A stretch of 64,000 nt of DNA from Ferrovibrio terrae_A (lineage in GTDB: Bacteria; Pseudomonadota; Alphaproteobacteria; Ferrovibrionales; Ferrovibrionaceae). Below the pieces are notes generated by a model, which saw nothing but the letters and a program-made list of their open reading frames with translations, searched no databases and was not told the DNA's origin. Positions 18,587 to 27,977 of the stretch are shown here, one piece after another (positions within the stretch are counted from its first letter, which is position 1; each line of letters starts with the position of its first letter). The stretch covers positions 1 to 64,000 of the forward strand of contig NZ_CALSAN010000017.1 in NCBI RefSeq assembly GCF_943372915.1, given 5' to 3'. The translations under genes and the position numbers were made by a program.

Positions 18587-19825
18587 ATGCCGCTGGCCCG
18601 CCGGGTGATCAACTACGTCAACATCGCCCATCTGTTCGACCATATGTTCATGCTGATCTTCCCCACCGCCGTGCTGGCGATGGAGGCGGATTTCGGCCGC
18701 AGTTACGGCGAGCTGCTGGCGCTGTCCATCGGCGGTTTCATCGCCTTCGGTGCCGGCTCGATCCCGTCGGGCTGGCTCGGCGACAAATGGAGCCGGCGCA
18801 ACATGCTCGGCGTCTTCTTCATCGGCATCGGCCTGGCGGCCATCCTGGCCGGCAGCACCAGTTCGCTGTGGATGCTGGCGCTGGCGCTCACGCTGATCGG
18901 GCTGTTCGCCTCGATCTATCACCCGGTCGGCACGGCGATGCTGACTGCCCATGCGGAATCGGTCAGCTCGGAAAAGCTCGGCCGCGAGCTTGGCACCAAT
19001 GGCGTCTGGGGCAATGTCGGCGTCGCCTGCGCAGCGCTGGTCACCGGCGCGATCGCGCAATTCCTTGGCTGGCGCTACGCCTTCTTCATTCCGGGCCTGA
19101 TCTCCATTGGCTTCGGCATCGCCTATCTGGTGATGGTGCCCGACCATGCCAGCCCGCCGCGCAAGGGCAAGCCGCAGGTGAAGGTGCCGCGCGCCATTGC
19201 CGTCCGCGCTTTCGCGGTGCTGGCCGTGGTGGGCGTCAGCGGCGGCGTGGTGTTCAATGCCGCGACGATTGCGATGCCAAAGCTGTTCAGCGAACGCATG
19301 CAGGATCTGATCGGCACGCCGGTCGGCATCAGCCTGCTGGTCTTCGTGGTCTATCTCGCCGGTGCGCTCGCGCAGCTGATCATCGGCCGCCTGGTCGACC
19401 GCTATACGCTCAAGCAGATTTTCGTGACGGTGTCGTTCCTGCAGGCACCCTGCCTGCTGCTCGCCGGTCTCACCGAAAGCTGGTGGCTGATCCTGCCCTG
19501 CCTCGGCGTCATGTTCGCCGTCTTCGGCCAGGTGACGATCAACGACACCATGGTGGCGCGCTACACCTCGGATGAATGGCGGGCGCGGGCATTCTCGCTG
19601 CGCTATCTGCTGTCGTTTGGCGCCAGCGCCACGGCAGTGCCGCTGATCGCGCTGGTCTATGACCGTGGCGGCGGCTTTGACACGCTGTTCGGCGTGCTGG
19701 CCGTGCTGGGTCTCAGCATCTTCCTCTCGGCGCTGGTCTTCCCGGGCGGATCGCCCACGGAAGCGGCGCGTGACCTGCAGCCGTCAGCGGCGTCCGCCAT
19801 GAGATCTGAGGTCGGCCGTGCCTAG
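18587..19825 (+). CDS. MFS transporter
   Basis: A 412-residue major facilitator with 12 predicted membrane spans. The loop 2-3 signature appears as GWLGDKWSRRNMLGVFF. The start ATG at 18587 is preceded by GAGGAG; a TTG nine codons earlier is less likely. It is probably controlled by the divergent AraC-type regulator. Its 3' end overlaps the convergent DMT transporter gene by 42 bases, an unusually long tail-to-tail overlap. The cargo is unknown. Confidence 0.9.
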   Translation: MPLARRVINYVNIAHLFDHMFMLIFPTAVLAMEADFGRSYGELLALSIGGFIAFGAGSIPSGWLGDKWSRRNMLGVFFIGIGLAAILAGSTSSLWMLALALTLIGLFASIYHPVGTAMLTAHAESVSSEKLGRELGTNGVWGNVGVACAALVTGAIAQFLGWRYAFFIPGLISIGFGIAYLVMVPDHASPPRKGKPQVKVPRAIAVRAFAVLAVVGVSGGVVFNAATIAMPKLFSERMQDLIGTPVGISLLVFVVYLAGALAQLIIGRLVDRYTLKQIFVTVSFLQAPCLLLAGLTESWWLILPCLGVMFAVFGQVTINDTMVARYTSDEWRARAFSLRYLLSFGASATAVPLIALVYDRGGGFDTLFGVLAVLGLSIFLSALVFPGGSPTEAARDLQPSAASAMRSEVGRA

Positions 19826-20686
19826 CACGGCGCCGCCGATGATCAGCGCGCAGGCCGCGATCACCGGCAGGGTCAGCGCGCCCTGGCCGAACACGATCAG
19901 CAGCAGGGTGGAGAGCAGCGGCGCCGCATAGGCCATGGTGCCAAGCGCGCGCACATCGCCGCGTTTCATGCCGTGATCCCAGCAGAAGAAGGCCAGCCCG
20001 ACCGGGCCCAGCCCCAGCGCGATGACGGCAGCCCATTCTGCGGTGTCGGCTGGCCATGATGTGGTCTCAAACGCGACATGCCCGATCCACGACAATAAAG
20101 CCGTTGCCGCACAAAAAGCGCCGACCGCATCGGTGGGGACAGTGGCGAAGCGGCGGCTCAGCACCGAATAGCTCGACCAGGTGAAGGCGCAGGCAAAGGC
20201 GGCGGCGTAGCCGGCCGCATAGCGCCAGTCGAAGCCCAGCTCGCCCTTGCCGGCGATCAGGATCACTGTTCCCGCGAGACCCAGGCCTGCGCCAGCAAGA
20301 TGAAACCAGCGCAGCTTTTCGCCCGGCAGCAGGGCCGAGAACAGCACGATCAGCAACGGCCAGAGATAGTTGATCAGGCTGGCTTCCAGCGGCGGCGCCA
20401 GTTTCAGCGCCAGGAAATACAGCGCGTGATAGCCGAACAGGCCGAAGATACCGAGCGCCCAGGCGGCCGGCGCCAGTCTGAAATGCTTCAGCACGCCATC
20501 GCCGCGCAGCAGCCACATCGCCACGGCGGCCAGCGCCGACAGCGAGAAGGTCATGGCGGTGAGCTGCAGCGCTGGCACGCTGGGCGTGAGCGTGGTGAAG
20601 AGGGCGAGGGCGGCCCAGAGCCAGATGGCGATGGTGCCGATCAGGGTGGCGCGCAGTTTGGCGCGCGCAGTGTTGGAGGCGGTCAT
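19784..20686 (-). CDS. DMT superfamily (EamA-type) transporter
   Basis: A 300-residue protein with ten predicted membrane spans in two EamA halves. APPLEASLINYLWPLLIVLFSALLPGE closes the first half, and ALGTMAYAAPLLSTLLLIVFG sits in the second, both typical of the family. The overall pattern resembles amino-acid exporters of the YddG kind, but that assignment is not secure. I start at ATG 20686, where the conserved hydrophobic part begins; the open frame extends 43 residues further with no similarity. Convergent with and overlapping the MFS gene. Confidence 0.85.
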   Translation of the reverse strand: MTASNTARAKLRATLIGTIAIWLWAALALFTTLTPSVPALQLTAMTFSLSALAAVAMWLLRGDGVLKHFRLAPAAWALGIFGLFGYHALYFLALKLAPPLEASLINYLWPLLIVLFSALLPGEKLRWFHLAGAGLGLAGTVILIAGKGELGFDWRYAAGYAAAFACAFTWSSYSVLSRRFATVPTDAVGAFCAATALLSWIGHVAFETTSWPADTAEWAAVIALGLGPVGLAFFCWDHGMKRGDVRALGTMAYAAPLLSTLLLIVFGQGALTLPVIAACALIIGGAVLGTADLRSHGGRR

Positions 20687-20836
20687 GGGTGAAATCCGAA
20701 CGGAAGAAAGGGGCGCGGCGATGCCCCATGCAGTCATGGGCGCATCGCGCAGAACAAAGAGATGAGAGCCGCCGGCCGGAAACCGATGTTTAGGGAAAAG
20801 CCGGGCCTCGTTCAAGCGCCCGGATCAGACAGCGCG

Positions 20837-21328
20837 TCAGGCCGTCTGCGCCGCCTCAAGCCGGTAATACAGCGGCGAGGCGTCTGCTTCCAGCAGGCGC
20901 AGGGTGCCGCGGATGGTCACCGGCTGGTCGGCCAGGGCGACGGGCTGCGCCGCTTTCACCGCCACGATGCGGCGCAGGTCGCCCAGCATGCAGGAGGTGC
21001 AATGGAACTGCATGGCGCCCAGCACGAACTCGCTGTGCACCGCGCCGTCGCGGAACGGCATCATGAAGCCGGACAGCACCACCTGACGGCCGTCGAGCTG
21101 GCGCAGGGCGGCGGGGAAGCGGCTGATGGTGCCATCGCGGAACAGGCTGTCGCCGGCCTGGGCCAGCTGGTCCCAGTCGAGCGCGCCATCCACATGCGGC
21201 GCCGGCACGCGCAGGTGATCCGCCACGCTGGCCGGTGCGGGCTCCAGCGACAGCGCCAGGGCAGGGCTGGTCGCAGCCGTGCAGGCAAATCCGGCGGCGG
21301 AAGCGGCTAGGAACTGGCGACGGCGCAT
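20837..21328 (-). CDS. Tat-exported protein, DUF3299-like
   Basis: A 163-residue protein opening with a twin-arginine signal (MRRRQFLAASAAGF) that suggests folded export to the periplasm. The mature part contains LDGRQVVLSGFMMPF, HSEFVLGAMQFHCTSCM and PVTIRGTLRLLEADASPLYY. This resembles DUF3299, a periplasmic domain with a conserved central Cys region that I associate with metal or cofactor handling only tentatively. ATG 21328 has GAGG at the right spacing; an ATG four codons upstream is possible. It is minus-strand and monocistronic by position. Confidence 0.65.
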   Translation of the reverse strand: MRRRQFLAASAAGFACTAATSPALALSLEPAPASVADHLRVPAPHVDGALDWDQLAQAGDSLFRDGTISRFPAALRQLDGRQVVLSGFMMPFRDGAVHSEFVLGAMQFHCTSCMLGDLRRIVAVKAAQPVALADQPVTIRGTLRLLEADASPLYYRLEAAQTA

Positions 21329-21582
21329 GGCGAGCCTCATAAACGGATGCTGGCGTTATATTGTACCATCATGGGGCGCTTTTCAAGAAAACACCCCTCT
21401 GCGCCGGAAAACAGTCTGGCGAATCGGCTCGGGTTTTGCATAGTGGCGGGGAGGGTTTCGACCCTGCCAGCGGAGGCGACCATTTGCGGTAGGCCGGCTG
21501 GTGGCCCCATCCCCATCCTGGCCTTGATTCATCAGGAGAATCGGCCGGAGTCCGGGGCCCAAGCGACAGGACACCGTGTCCC

Positions 21583-22635
21583 ATGCTCACGACCCAGCAA
21601 AAGACCCTGCGTAAATTCTGGTACGCCACCGTCAAACTTGCCGATTTACAGAGCGGCCCGAAGCCCTTCCGCCTGATGGGCGAAGACCTGGTGCTGTTCC
21701 TGGATGCCGAGGGCAAGCCGGCCGCGCTGGCCGACCGCTGCTGCCACCGCACCGCCAAGCTATCCAAGGGCTGGTGCGAGAACGGCAACATCGTCTGCGG
21801 CTATCACGGCTGGACCTACGACAAGACCGGCCAGTGCATCAAGATTCCGCAATACCCCGATAACGCCGCCGTGTCAGGCACGCTGAAGACACCGAGCTAT
21901 CGCTGCCAGCCGCGCTATGGCTATGCCTGGGTGGCGCTGGAAGAGCCGCTGGCCGAGATCTTCGACATCCCGGAAGACACCGATGCGGGCTTCCGCCGCA
22001 TCGACCAGTTCTACGAGGTGTGGAACTGCGCGCCGCTGCGCATGCTGGAGAATTCTTTCGACAACGCGCATTTCTCCTTCGTGCACAAATCCACCTTCGG
22101 CCAGCTCGACCAGCCCAAGCCGGAGAAATACGAGATGCAGGAAACCGATTATGGTTTCTATGCCGAATCAATCGTGCCGATTGCCAATCCACCGATCGCC
22201 CATCGCGTCACCGGCACCACGGCGCCGACCACCACGCGGCATATGCGCAATCACTGGTACATGCCGTTCTGCCGCCGCCTCGACATGGAATATCCCGGCG
22301 GCCTGCGCCACATCATCTTCAACTGCGCGACACCGATGGAAGACGGCAAGATCCAGCTGGTGCAGTGGCTCTACCGCAACGACACCGAGGACCAGTGCTC
22401 CACGCAGGAGCTGATCGACTGGGATGCGGTGATCACGCTGGAGGATAAAGAGATCCTGGAGGCCACCGATGCCGATGCCTGCATCGACATCAGCCGTCGC
22501 ATCGAGGCGCATATGCCATCCGACAAGGGCGGCCTGATCATGCGCAAGCGCCTGCTGGAGCTGTTCAAGGCGCATGGCGAGGGCGAGGTTTACCGGGGTA
22601 TGCCGGCGCGGCCGCTGCAGAGCGCGGCGGAGTAG
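21583..22635 (+). CDS. Rieske [2Fe-2S] aromatic ring-hydroxylating oxygenase, alpha subunit
   Basis: A 350-residue oxygenase component. The Rieske cluster ligands are C53, H55, C72 and H75 (CCH and CGYHGWTYD). The mononuclear iron site is seen as NSFDNAHFSFVH with D160, H163 and H168. The length fits the single-component-alpha group (vanillate demethylase or PobA-like) rather than the larger dioxygenases. No reductase or ferredoxin gene is adjacent, so electrons must come from elsewhere. The upstream 250 bases hold no gene; the REP-like repeat follows at the 3' side. Confidence 0.92.
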   Translation: MLTTQQKTLRKFWYATVKLADLQSGPKPFRLMGEDLVLFLDAEGKPAALADRCCHRTAKLSKGWCENGNIVCGYHGWTYDKTGQCIKIPQYPDNAAVSGTLKTPSYRCQPRYGYAWVALEEPLAEIFDIPEDTDAGFRRIDQFYEVWNCAPLRMLENSFDNAHFSFVHKSTFGQLDQPKPEKYEMQETDYGFYAESIVPIANPPIAHRVTGTTAPTTTRHMRNHWYMPFCRRLDMEYPGGLRHIIFNCATPMEDGKIQLVQWLYRNDTEDQCSTQELIDWDAVITLEDKEILEATDADACIDISRRIEAHMPSDKGGLIMRKRLLELFKAHGEGEVYRGMPARPLQSAAE

Positions 22636-22660
22636 GGTCGCCCTTCGTTCATCACTGATT

Positions 22661-22749
22661 GTCACCCTGGGGCTTGTCCCCAGGGTCCATCTGCACCATC
22701 CACGCCTCAGCACGCGCAAATGGACCCTCGGAATAAATCCGAGGGTGAC
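22661..22749. repeat. palindromic intergenic repeat, copy 2
   Basis: Same architecture as the element at 17590-17690: a left arm with a short TTGT loop at 22661-22690, a variable spacer of about 30 bases, and a right arm at 22720-22749 identical to the first copy's right arm. The reading frame through the right arm yields the spurious peptide MDPRNKSEGDG, which would be mistaken for the N-terminus of the following MFS gene. Confidence 0.85.
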
Positions 22750-22848
22750 GGTTTTGGATCGACCACTGCTGCGAGAGGTCGCCCATCCTTTCGCTGCGGA
22801 TCAGAAAACCCATGCGGTCCGCGCAGCAGGCAGGCTATAACGCGGGTA

Positions 22849-24078
22849 ATGAGTCGCGTCGCTGAAACAATAAGAAACTGGCGCCAGGACGGCTGGCCCC
22901 TGGTCGCCGCCCTGTCCTTTGCCCAGCTGGTGTCCTGGGGCACCATCTTCTACGGCTTTCCGCTTTTTGTCGTGTCGATGGAAACCGAACTGGGCTGGGG
23001 CCGCGGCCTGCTGAACGGCGCGCTCTCCTTCGGCCTGCTCACCGCCGGTTTCGCCGCCTATCCGGTCGGCCGCATCATCGACCGTCATGGCGGCCGTCTG
23101 GTGATGAGCCTTGGTTCCATGCTGGCGGTGCTGCTGTTCGCCGCCTGGGCCTGGGTCGATCACCCCGCGGCTTTCTATGCCATCTGGTTCGGCCTTGGCC
23201 TCGCCCAGGCCGGCACGCTCTACACGCCGGTGTTTGCCGTGCTGACGCGGATGTTCCCGGTCGACTTCAAGACCCGCATTACCGTGCTCACCCTGACCGG
23301 CGGTTTCGCCAGCACGGTGTTCACGCCGCTGATCGCCTGGGCCATCGAAGCGCTGGGCTGGCGCGATGCCCTGTTGCTGATGGCCGCCTGCAATCTGGTG
23401 TTCTGCCTGCCGGTGCACGGGCTGCTGCTGCGCGACCGCGCGGTGCTGCCGCTGGAGAAGCCGGCCGATGCCGGCAGGCCGGAGTCCAGTCATCCCGTGC
23501 CCAGCCGCCCGATGCACAAGGCACTTCGGAATCCAGTCTTCTGGGGCCTGGCGGTCTGCTTCACCTTCTACCTGCTGGCGCATGCCATGCTGATTTTCCA
23601 TTTCCTGCCGATGCTGAATGAATTCGGCATTCCGCTTGTCATCGCCGTTGCCATCATCACGGTGATCGGACCGGCCCAGGTGGGTGGCCGCATCCTGCTG
23701 CTGTTCGGCCGCAAGATGGAAACCGTCACCACCGGCTATGTCGTCATGGCGCTGTTCGTGACCGCCATGCTGCTGCTGGCCGCATTCCCCGCCGCGGTGC
23801 CGGTGCTGTTTGTCATGGCCGCGATTTATGGCGGTGCCAATGGCATGATGACCATCCTGCGCGGCACATCGGTGCCGGAGCTGCTCGGCCGCGAGGGCTT
23901 TGGCGCGATCAGCGGCGCGCTGGTGCTGCCGGCCAGCATTGCCGCCGCCATCGCGCCGTCGCTGGCGGCACTGATCTGGGAGCTGACCGGCGGTTACGCG
24001 GCGGTTATTCTCACCATGCTGGCGGCCATGCTGGTTTCGGCCGCCGGCTTTGTTTTTGCCGTGAAAGCGCGAAAATAA
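22849..24078 (+). CDS. MFS transporter
   Basis: A 409-residue major facilitator with 12 predicted spans. Loop 2-3 reads VGRIIDRHGGRLVMSLGS, and AQAGTLYTPVFAVLTRMFP is typical of the group near oxalate/formate and organic-anion MFS antiporters. The start MSRVAETIRNW at 22849 is chosen because the open frame upstream is only the palindromic repeat. It may be functionally linked to the Rieske oxygenase before it (uptake of the aromatic substrate), but this is inference from position. Confidence 0.88.
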   Translation: MSRVAETIRNWRQDGWPLVAALSFAQLVSWGTIFYGFPLFVVSMETELGWGRGLLNGALSFGLLTAGFAAYPVGRIIDRHGGRLVMSLGSMLAVLLFAAWAWVDHPAAFYAIWFGLGLAQAGTLYTPVFAVLTRMFPVDFKTRITVLTLTGGFASTVFTPLIAWAIEALGWRDALLLMAACNLVFCLPVHGLLLRDRAVLPLEKPADAGRPESSHPVPSRPMHKALRNPVFWGLAVCFTFYLLAHAMLIFHFLPMLNEFGIPLVIAVAIITVIGPAQVGGRILLLFGRKMETVTTGYVVMALFVTAMLLLAAFPAAVPVLFVMAAIYGGANGMMTILRGTSVPELLGREGFGAISGALVLPASIAAAIAPSLAALIWELTGGYAAVILTMLAAMLVSAAGFVFAVKARK

Positions 24079-24220
24079 TTATTCCGGCGCCGCATTGCCG
24101 GTATGCATTTTCTGCAGCTTGACGGATTCTGGTTTCAGGCAGAGCATCCGCGCCGCATTCGCACATGAATGCCCTGCGACAGGCCACCGCCTCTCCACAC
24201 CCTCTCCCCAGAGATCCATC

Positions 24221-26191
24221 ATGACCATGCACTGGCTGAGCTTTGATAAGCTCAAGCGCCTATTTCTGGGCGCACCGCTCGATCCGCTTTCTCCCAAAGT
24301 GCGCCAGCATATCGCGCTGGCGGCATTCCTCGCCTGGGTCGGCCTCGGCGCCGACGGATTGTCCTCGGCCAACTATGGTCCGGAGGAAACCTTTCTCGCG
24401 CTGGGTGAGCACACGCATCTGGCGCTGTATCTGGCGGTGGCCACTGCGCTCACCGTCTTCATCATCGCCTTTGCCTATAACCAGGTGATCGCGCTGTTTC
24501 CCAATGGCGGCGGCGGCTACAAGGTTGCCACCGAACTGATCGGCAGCCATGCCGGCCTGCTGTCGGGTTCGGCGCTGATCATCGACTATGTGCTCACCAT
24601 CGCCATTTCGGTGGCCAGCGGTGTCGATGCGCTGTTCAGCCTGGTGCCGCCGCATCTGCAGATGTGGAAGCTGCCGGTCGAATTCGCCGTCGTGCTGCTG
24701 CTCACCGGGCTGAACCTGCGCGGCATGAAGGAGCCGATCGCGCTGCTGGTGCCGCTGTTCCTCGGCTTCCTGCTCACCCATGTGGTGCTGATCGTGGTCG
24801 GCATCGGCCTGCATGCCGACAGCCTGCCGGCGCTGATCCCCGATACCATCGCCGACACGCGCAGCTTCTCGGCCGAGATCGGCATGGTCGGTGTGATCGC
24901 GCTGCTGCTCAAGGCGTTTGCCATGGGCGGCGGCACCTATACCGGCATCGAAGCGGTGTCGAACAATGTCAACATGCTGCGCGAGCCGCGCGTGCGCACC
25001 GGCAAATGGACCATGCTCTACATGGCCCTGTCGCTGGCGATCACCGCAGCCGGCCTGATCGTGCTCTACCTGCTGTGGGGCGCAGCCAAGCAGCCGGGCC
25101 GCACGCTGAACGCGACCGTGTTCGAATCGGTGCTGCTGGAGCTGTTCGGCGGCGGCCATATGGTGGGTATCCTGCTCGCGATCACGCTGGCCTTTGCCGC
25201 CGCCCTGCTGTTCGTCGCCGCCAATACCGGCTTCCTCGGCGGCCCGGCGGTGCTGGCCAATATGGCGGTCGACCGCTGGATGCCGCACCAGTTCAGCCAG
25301 CTGTCGGATCGCCTGGTGACCCAGGACGGCATCGTGGTGATGGGCCTGGCCGCCATCGGCGCGCTGTGGATCACCGGCGGCGAGGTGCATCTGCTGGTCG
25401 TGCTCTACTCGATCAATGTGTTCCTCACCTTCTCGCTCTGCCTCGCCGGCCTGTGCCGCTACTGGCTCACCCATCGTGACACCCGGGGCTGGCGCTTCGG
25501 CCTGTCGCAGTCGCTGCTCGGCTTCATTGTCACCTTCGGCATTCTGATGGTGACGCTGGTGGAGAAATTCGCCGACGGCGCCTGGTTCACCGTGCTGGCC
25601 ACCGGTTTCGTCTTCCTGGTCGGCCTGGGCATCAAGCGCCATTACGACAGCGTCAACCGCCAGCTTGCCGAGGCCGATGCGCTGTTCGGCAATGGCCAGA
25701 GCGCGGCGCCGCAGCCGGAGCTGGTGCCAGATCCCAAGGCACGCACCGCGGCGCTGTTCTTAGGATCGCGCGACGGCGTGGCGATGCATACCCTGCTGGC
25801 GGCGCTGACGCTGTTCCCCAACCAGTTCAAGAACGTGATCTTCCTCACCGTGGGTGAGATCGATACCGAGCAGTTCCATGGCCAGGAAAAGGTTACGCGC
25901 ATGCAGGCCGAGATCGATGCGCGGCTGCAGCGGTTTGCCAGCTGGTGCGCGCGGCGCGGCATCGCCACCGGGTCTTACGTCGCCTATGGCACCGACACGG
26001 TGCAGCTGCTCGATCAACTGGCCGGGGATGCACTGAAAACCTATCCCAATACGGTGTTCTTCGCCTCGAAGCTGCTGTTCCACAACGACAACGTCTTCAC
26101 CCGCCTGCTGCACAACACCACTGCGCTGTCGCTGCAGCGCCTGCTGCATCTGCGCGGCATGCCGATGGTGATCCTGCCGATGAAGGTGTGA
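24221..26191 (+). CDS. APC family permease with C-terminal cytosolic domain
   Basis: A 656-residue protein. Residues about 30-480 hold 12 membrane spans of the amino acid-polyamine-organocation fold, beginning GLGADGLSSANYGPEE and including YNQVIALFPNGGGGYKVA. The last ~150 residues (RTAALFLGSRDGVAMHTLLA onward) form a soluble USP-like alpha/beta domain. The family includes potassium and amino-acid importers. I start at ATG 24221, with GAGA upstream; the open frame extends 42 residues further without conservation. Convergent with speE, with a strong hairpin between. Confidence 0.85.
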   Translation: MTMHWLSFDKLKRLFLGAPLDPLSPKVRQHIALAAFLAWVGLGADGLSSANYGPEETFLALGEHTHLALYLAVATALTVFIIAFAYNQVIALFPNGGGGYKVATELIGSHAGLLSGSALIIDYVLTIAISVASGVDALFSLVPPHLQMWKLPVEFAVVLLLTGLNLRGMKEPIALLVPLFLGFLLTHVVLIVVGIGLHADSLPALIPDTIADTRSFSAEIGMVGVIALLLKAFAMGGGTYTGIEAVSNNVNMLREPRVRTGKWTMLYMALSLAITAAGLIVLYLLWGAAKQPGRTLNATVFESVLLELFGGGHMVGILLAITLAFAAALLFVAANTGFLGGPAVLANMAVDRWMPHQFSQLSDRLVTQDGIVVMGLAAIGALWITGGEVHLLVVLYSINVFLTFSLCLAGLCRYWLTHRDTRGWRFGLSQSLLGFIVTFGILMVTLVEKFADGAWFTVLATGFVFLVGLGIKRHYDSVNRQLAEADALFGNGQSAAPQPELVPDPKARTAALFLGSRDGVAMHTLLAALTLFPNQFKNVIFLTVGEIDTEQFHGQEKVTRMQAEIDARLQRFASWCARRGIATGSYVAYGTDTVQLLDQLAGDALKTYPNTVFFASKLLFHNDNVFTRLLHNTTALSLQRLLHLRGMPMVILPMKV

Positions 26192-26201
26192 GACAGCAAA
26201 A

Positions 26202-26226
26202 CGCCCGCCGGAGATCCCGGCGGGCG
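26202..26226 (-). terminator. hairpin terminator between APC permease and speE
   Basis: A perfect 10-base-pair stem (CGCCCGCCGG / CCGGCGGGCG) with a 5-base loop. On the minus strand it is followed by TTTTG, so it best serves the speD-speE transcript; on the plus strand it lacks a T run but may still slow transcription. Confidence 0.7.
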
Positions 26227-26263
26227 CTGATAAGTCGGTACTCGCTTCTGCTTCTACTGAAAC

Positions 26264-27228
<965 letters not shown>

Positions 27229-27232
<4 letters not shown>

Positions 27233-27660
27233 AGCACCAGGCCCCGCTTCAGTTCGGTGCACTGGATGTTGTCGGGCAGGAAGGCGCGACGCAGCACCGG
27301 AATCGCCTTCTGCGGCTGGCAGTCGCCGCAGACGAAGACGTCGAGCGCGGCATAGCCCTTTTCCGGCCAGGTGTGGATCGACATGTGGCTTTCGGCCAGC
27401 ACGGCCACGCCGGAGATGCCGCCATTGGGCTCGAAATGATGCAGGTCGATGTTGAGCAGGGTGGCGCCGATCTCGGCCACGGCCTCGGTCAGCGTCTGCT
27501 TCACCAGCGCCAGGTTATCGAGATGCTTGCCGCCCCACAGATCGATGATCAGGTGCATGCCGGCATAGCGCATGCCGTCCTTGCAGATGAAATGCTCTTC
27601 GGCCGCGTCGTTTTCGGTCGGCACGGCATGCAGGGCGGGCTTCAGGGAAGTCTTGCTCAT
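27229..27660 (-). CDS. speD: S-adenosylmethionine decarboxylase proenzyme
   Basis: A 143-residue class 1B bacterial SAM decarboxylase. It self-cleaves between E90 and S91 in LAESHMSIHTWPE, turning the Ser into the pyruvoyl cofactor. The Cys and His of VFVCGDCQPQKA and the C-terminal strand are present. It supplies the aminopropyl donor to SpeE, the overlapping downstream gene. ATG 27660 follows GGAGAGACCTG. Its upstream region is the heavily structured gap at 27661-27977. Confidence 0.96.
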
Positions 27661-27680
27661 AACAGGTCTCTCCACCACGG

Positions 27681-27911
27681 GGATTGCTATCCGCAATCCT
27701 GAGGAACATGTGCACCCCCGGTAACGCTAAGGGGGTATCCGATTGGCAGAGAGACTGTTGGGAAAGCCCCGTGGTTCCGGTCGGCACAGACGACAGTGCC
27801 AACGGCCAGTTCGCAGCTTTCCAAACAGTCTCTGAGAGGGGGGTATGGGGCCATTCCCCCCCTGATGCAAGCGGAATCGACCCCCCGGCCGGCGCCGGGG
27901 GGTATTTTTTT
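27681..27911 (+). ncRNA. candidate structured non-coding RNA
   Basis: The gap between speD and the FemAB-like gene has no credible protein frame. It contains, in order, hairpins at 27681-27699 (7 bp), 27715-27735, a long one at 27750-27833 (17 of 18 outer pairs, plus an inner stem at 27777-27805), 27838-27862, and a terminator at 27881-27902 with a T run. The T run is on the plus strand, pointing away from both flanking genes, so nothing known needs this terminator. The boundaries are estimates. The region could instead be folded leader DNA of speD on the other strand, or an RNA of a known class I failed to recognise. Confidence 0.5.
27881..27911 (+). terminator. strong intrinsic terminator, plus strand
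   Basis: A perfect 9-base-pair stem (CCCCCCGGC / GCCGGGGGG) with a 4-base loop, followed by TATTTTTTTT. No annotated plus-strand gene lies upstream, which is the main argument for an unannotated transcript ending here. Confidence 0.85.
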
Positions 27912-27977
27912 AAGCTGTGGTGCGACTGTCACAATTCCGGGGTTTCCGGGGCTGCGGCATGCGACCTTCTGGCGCAG

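Noticed and set aside
22720..22848. N-terminal extension of the MFS gene starting MDPRNKSEGDG
   Set aside because: Those codons are the right arm of the palindromic repeat and following non-conserved DNA; the real start is ATG 22849.
27750..27833. 6S, SRP or RNase P RNA identity for the hairpin region
   Set aside because: Conserved cores of those RNAs were not seen; the element is left as unclassified.
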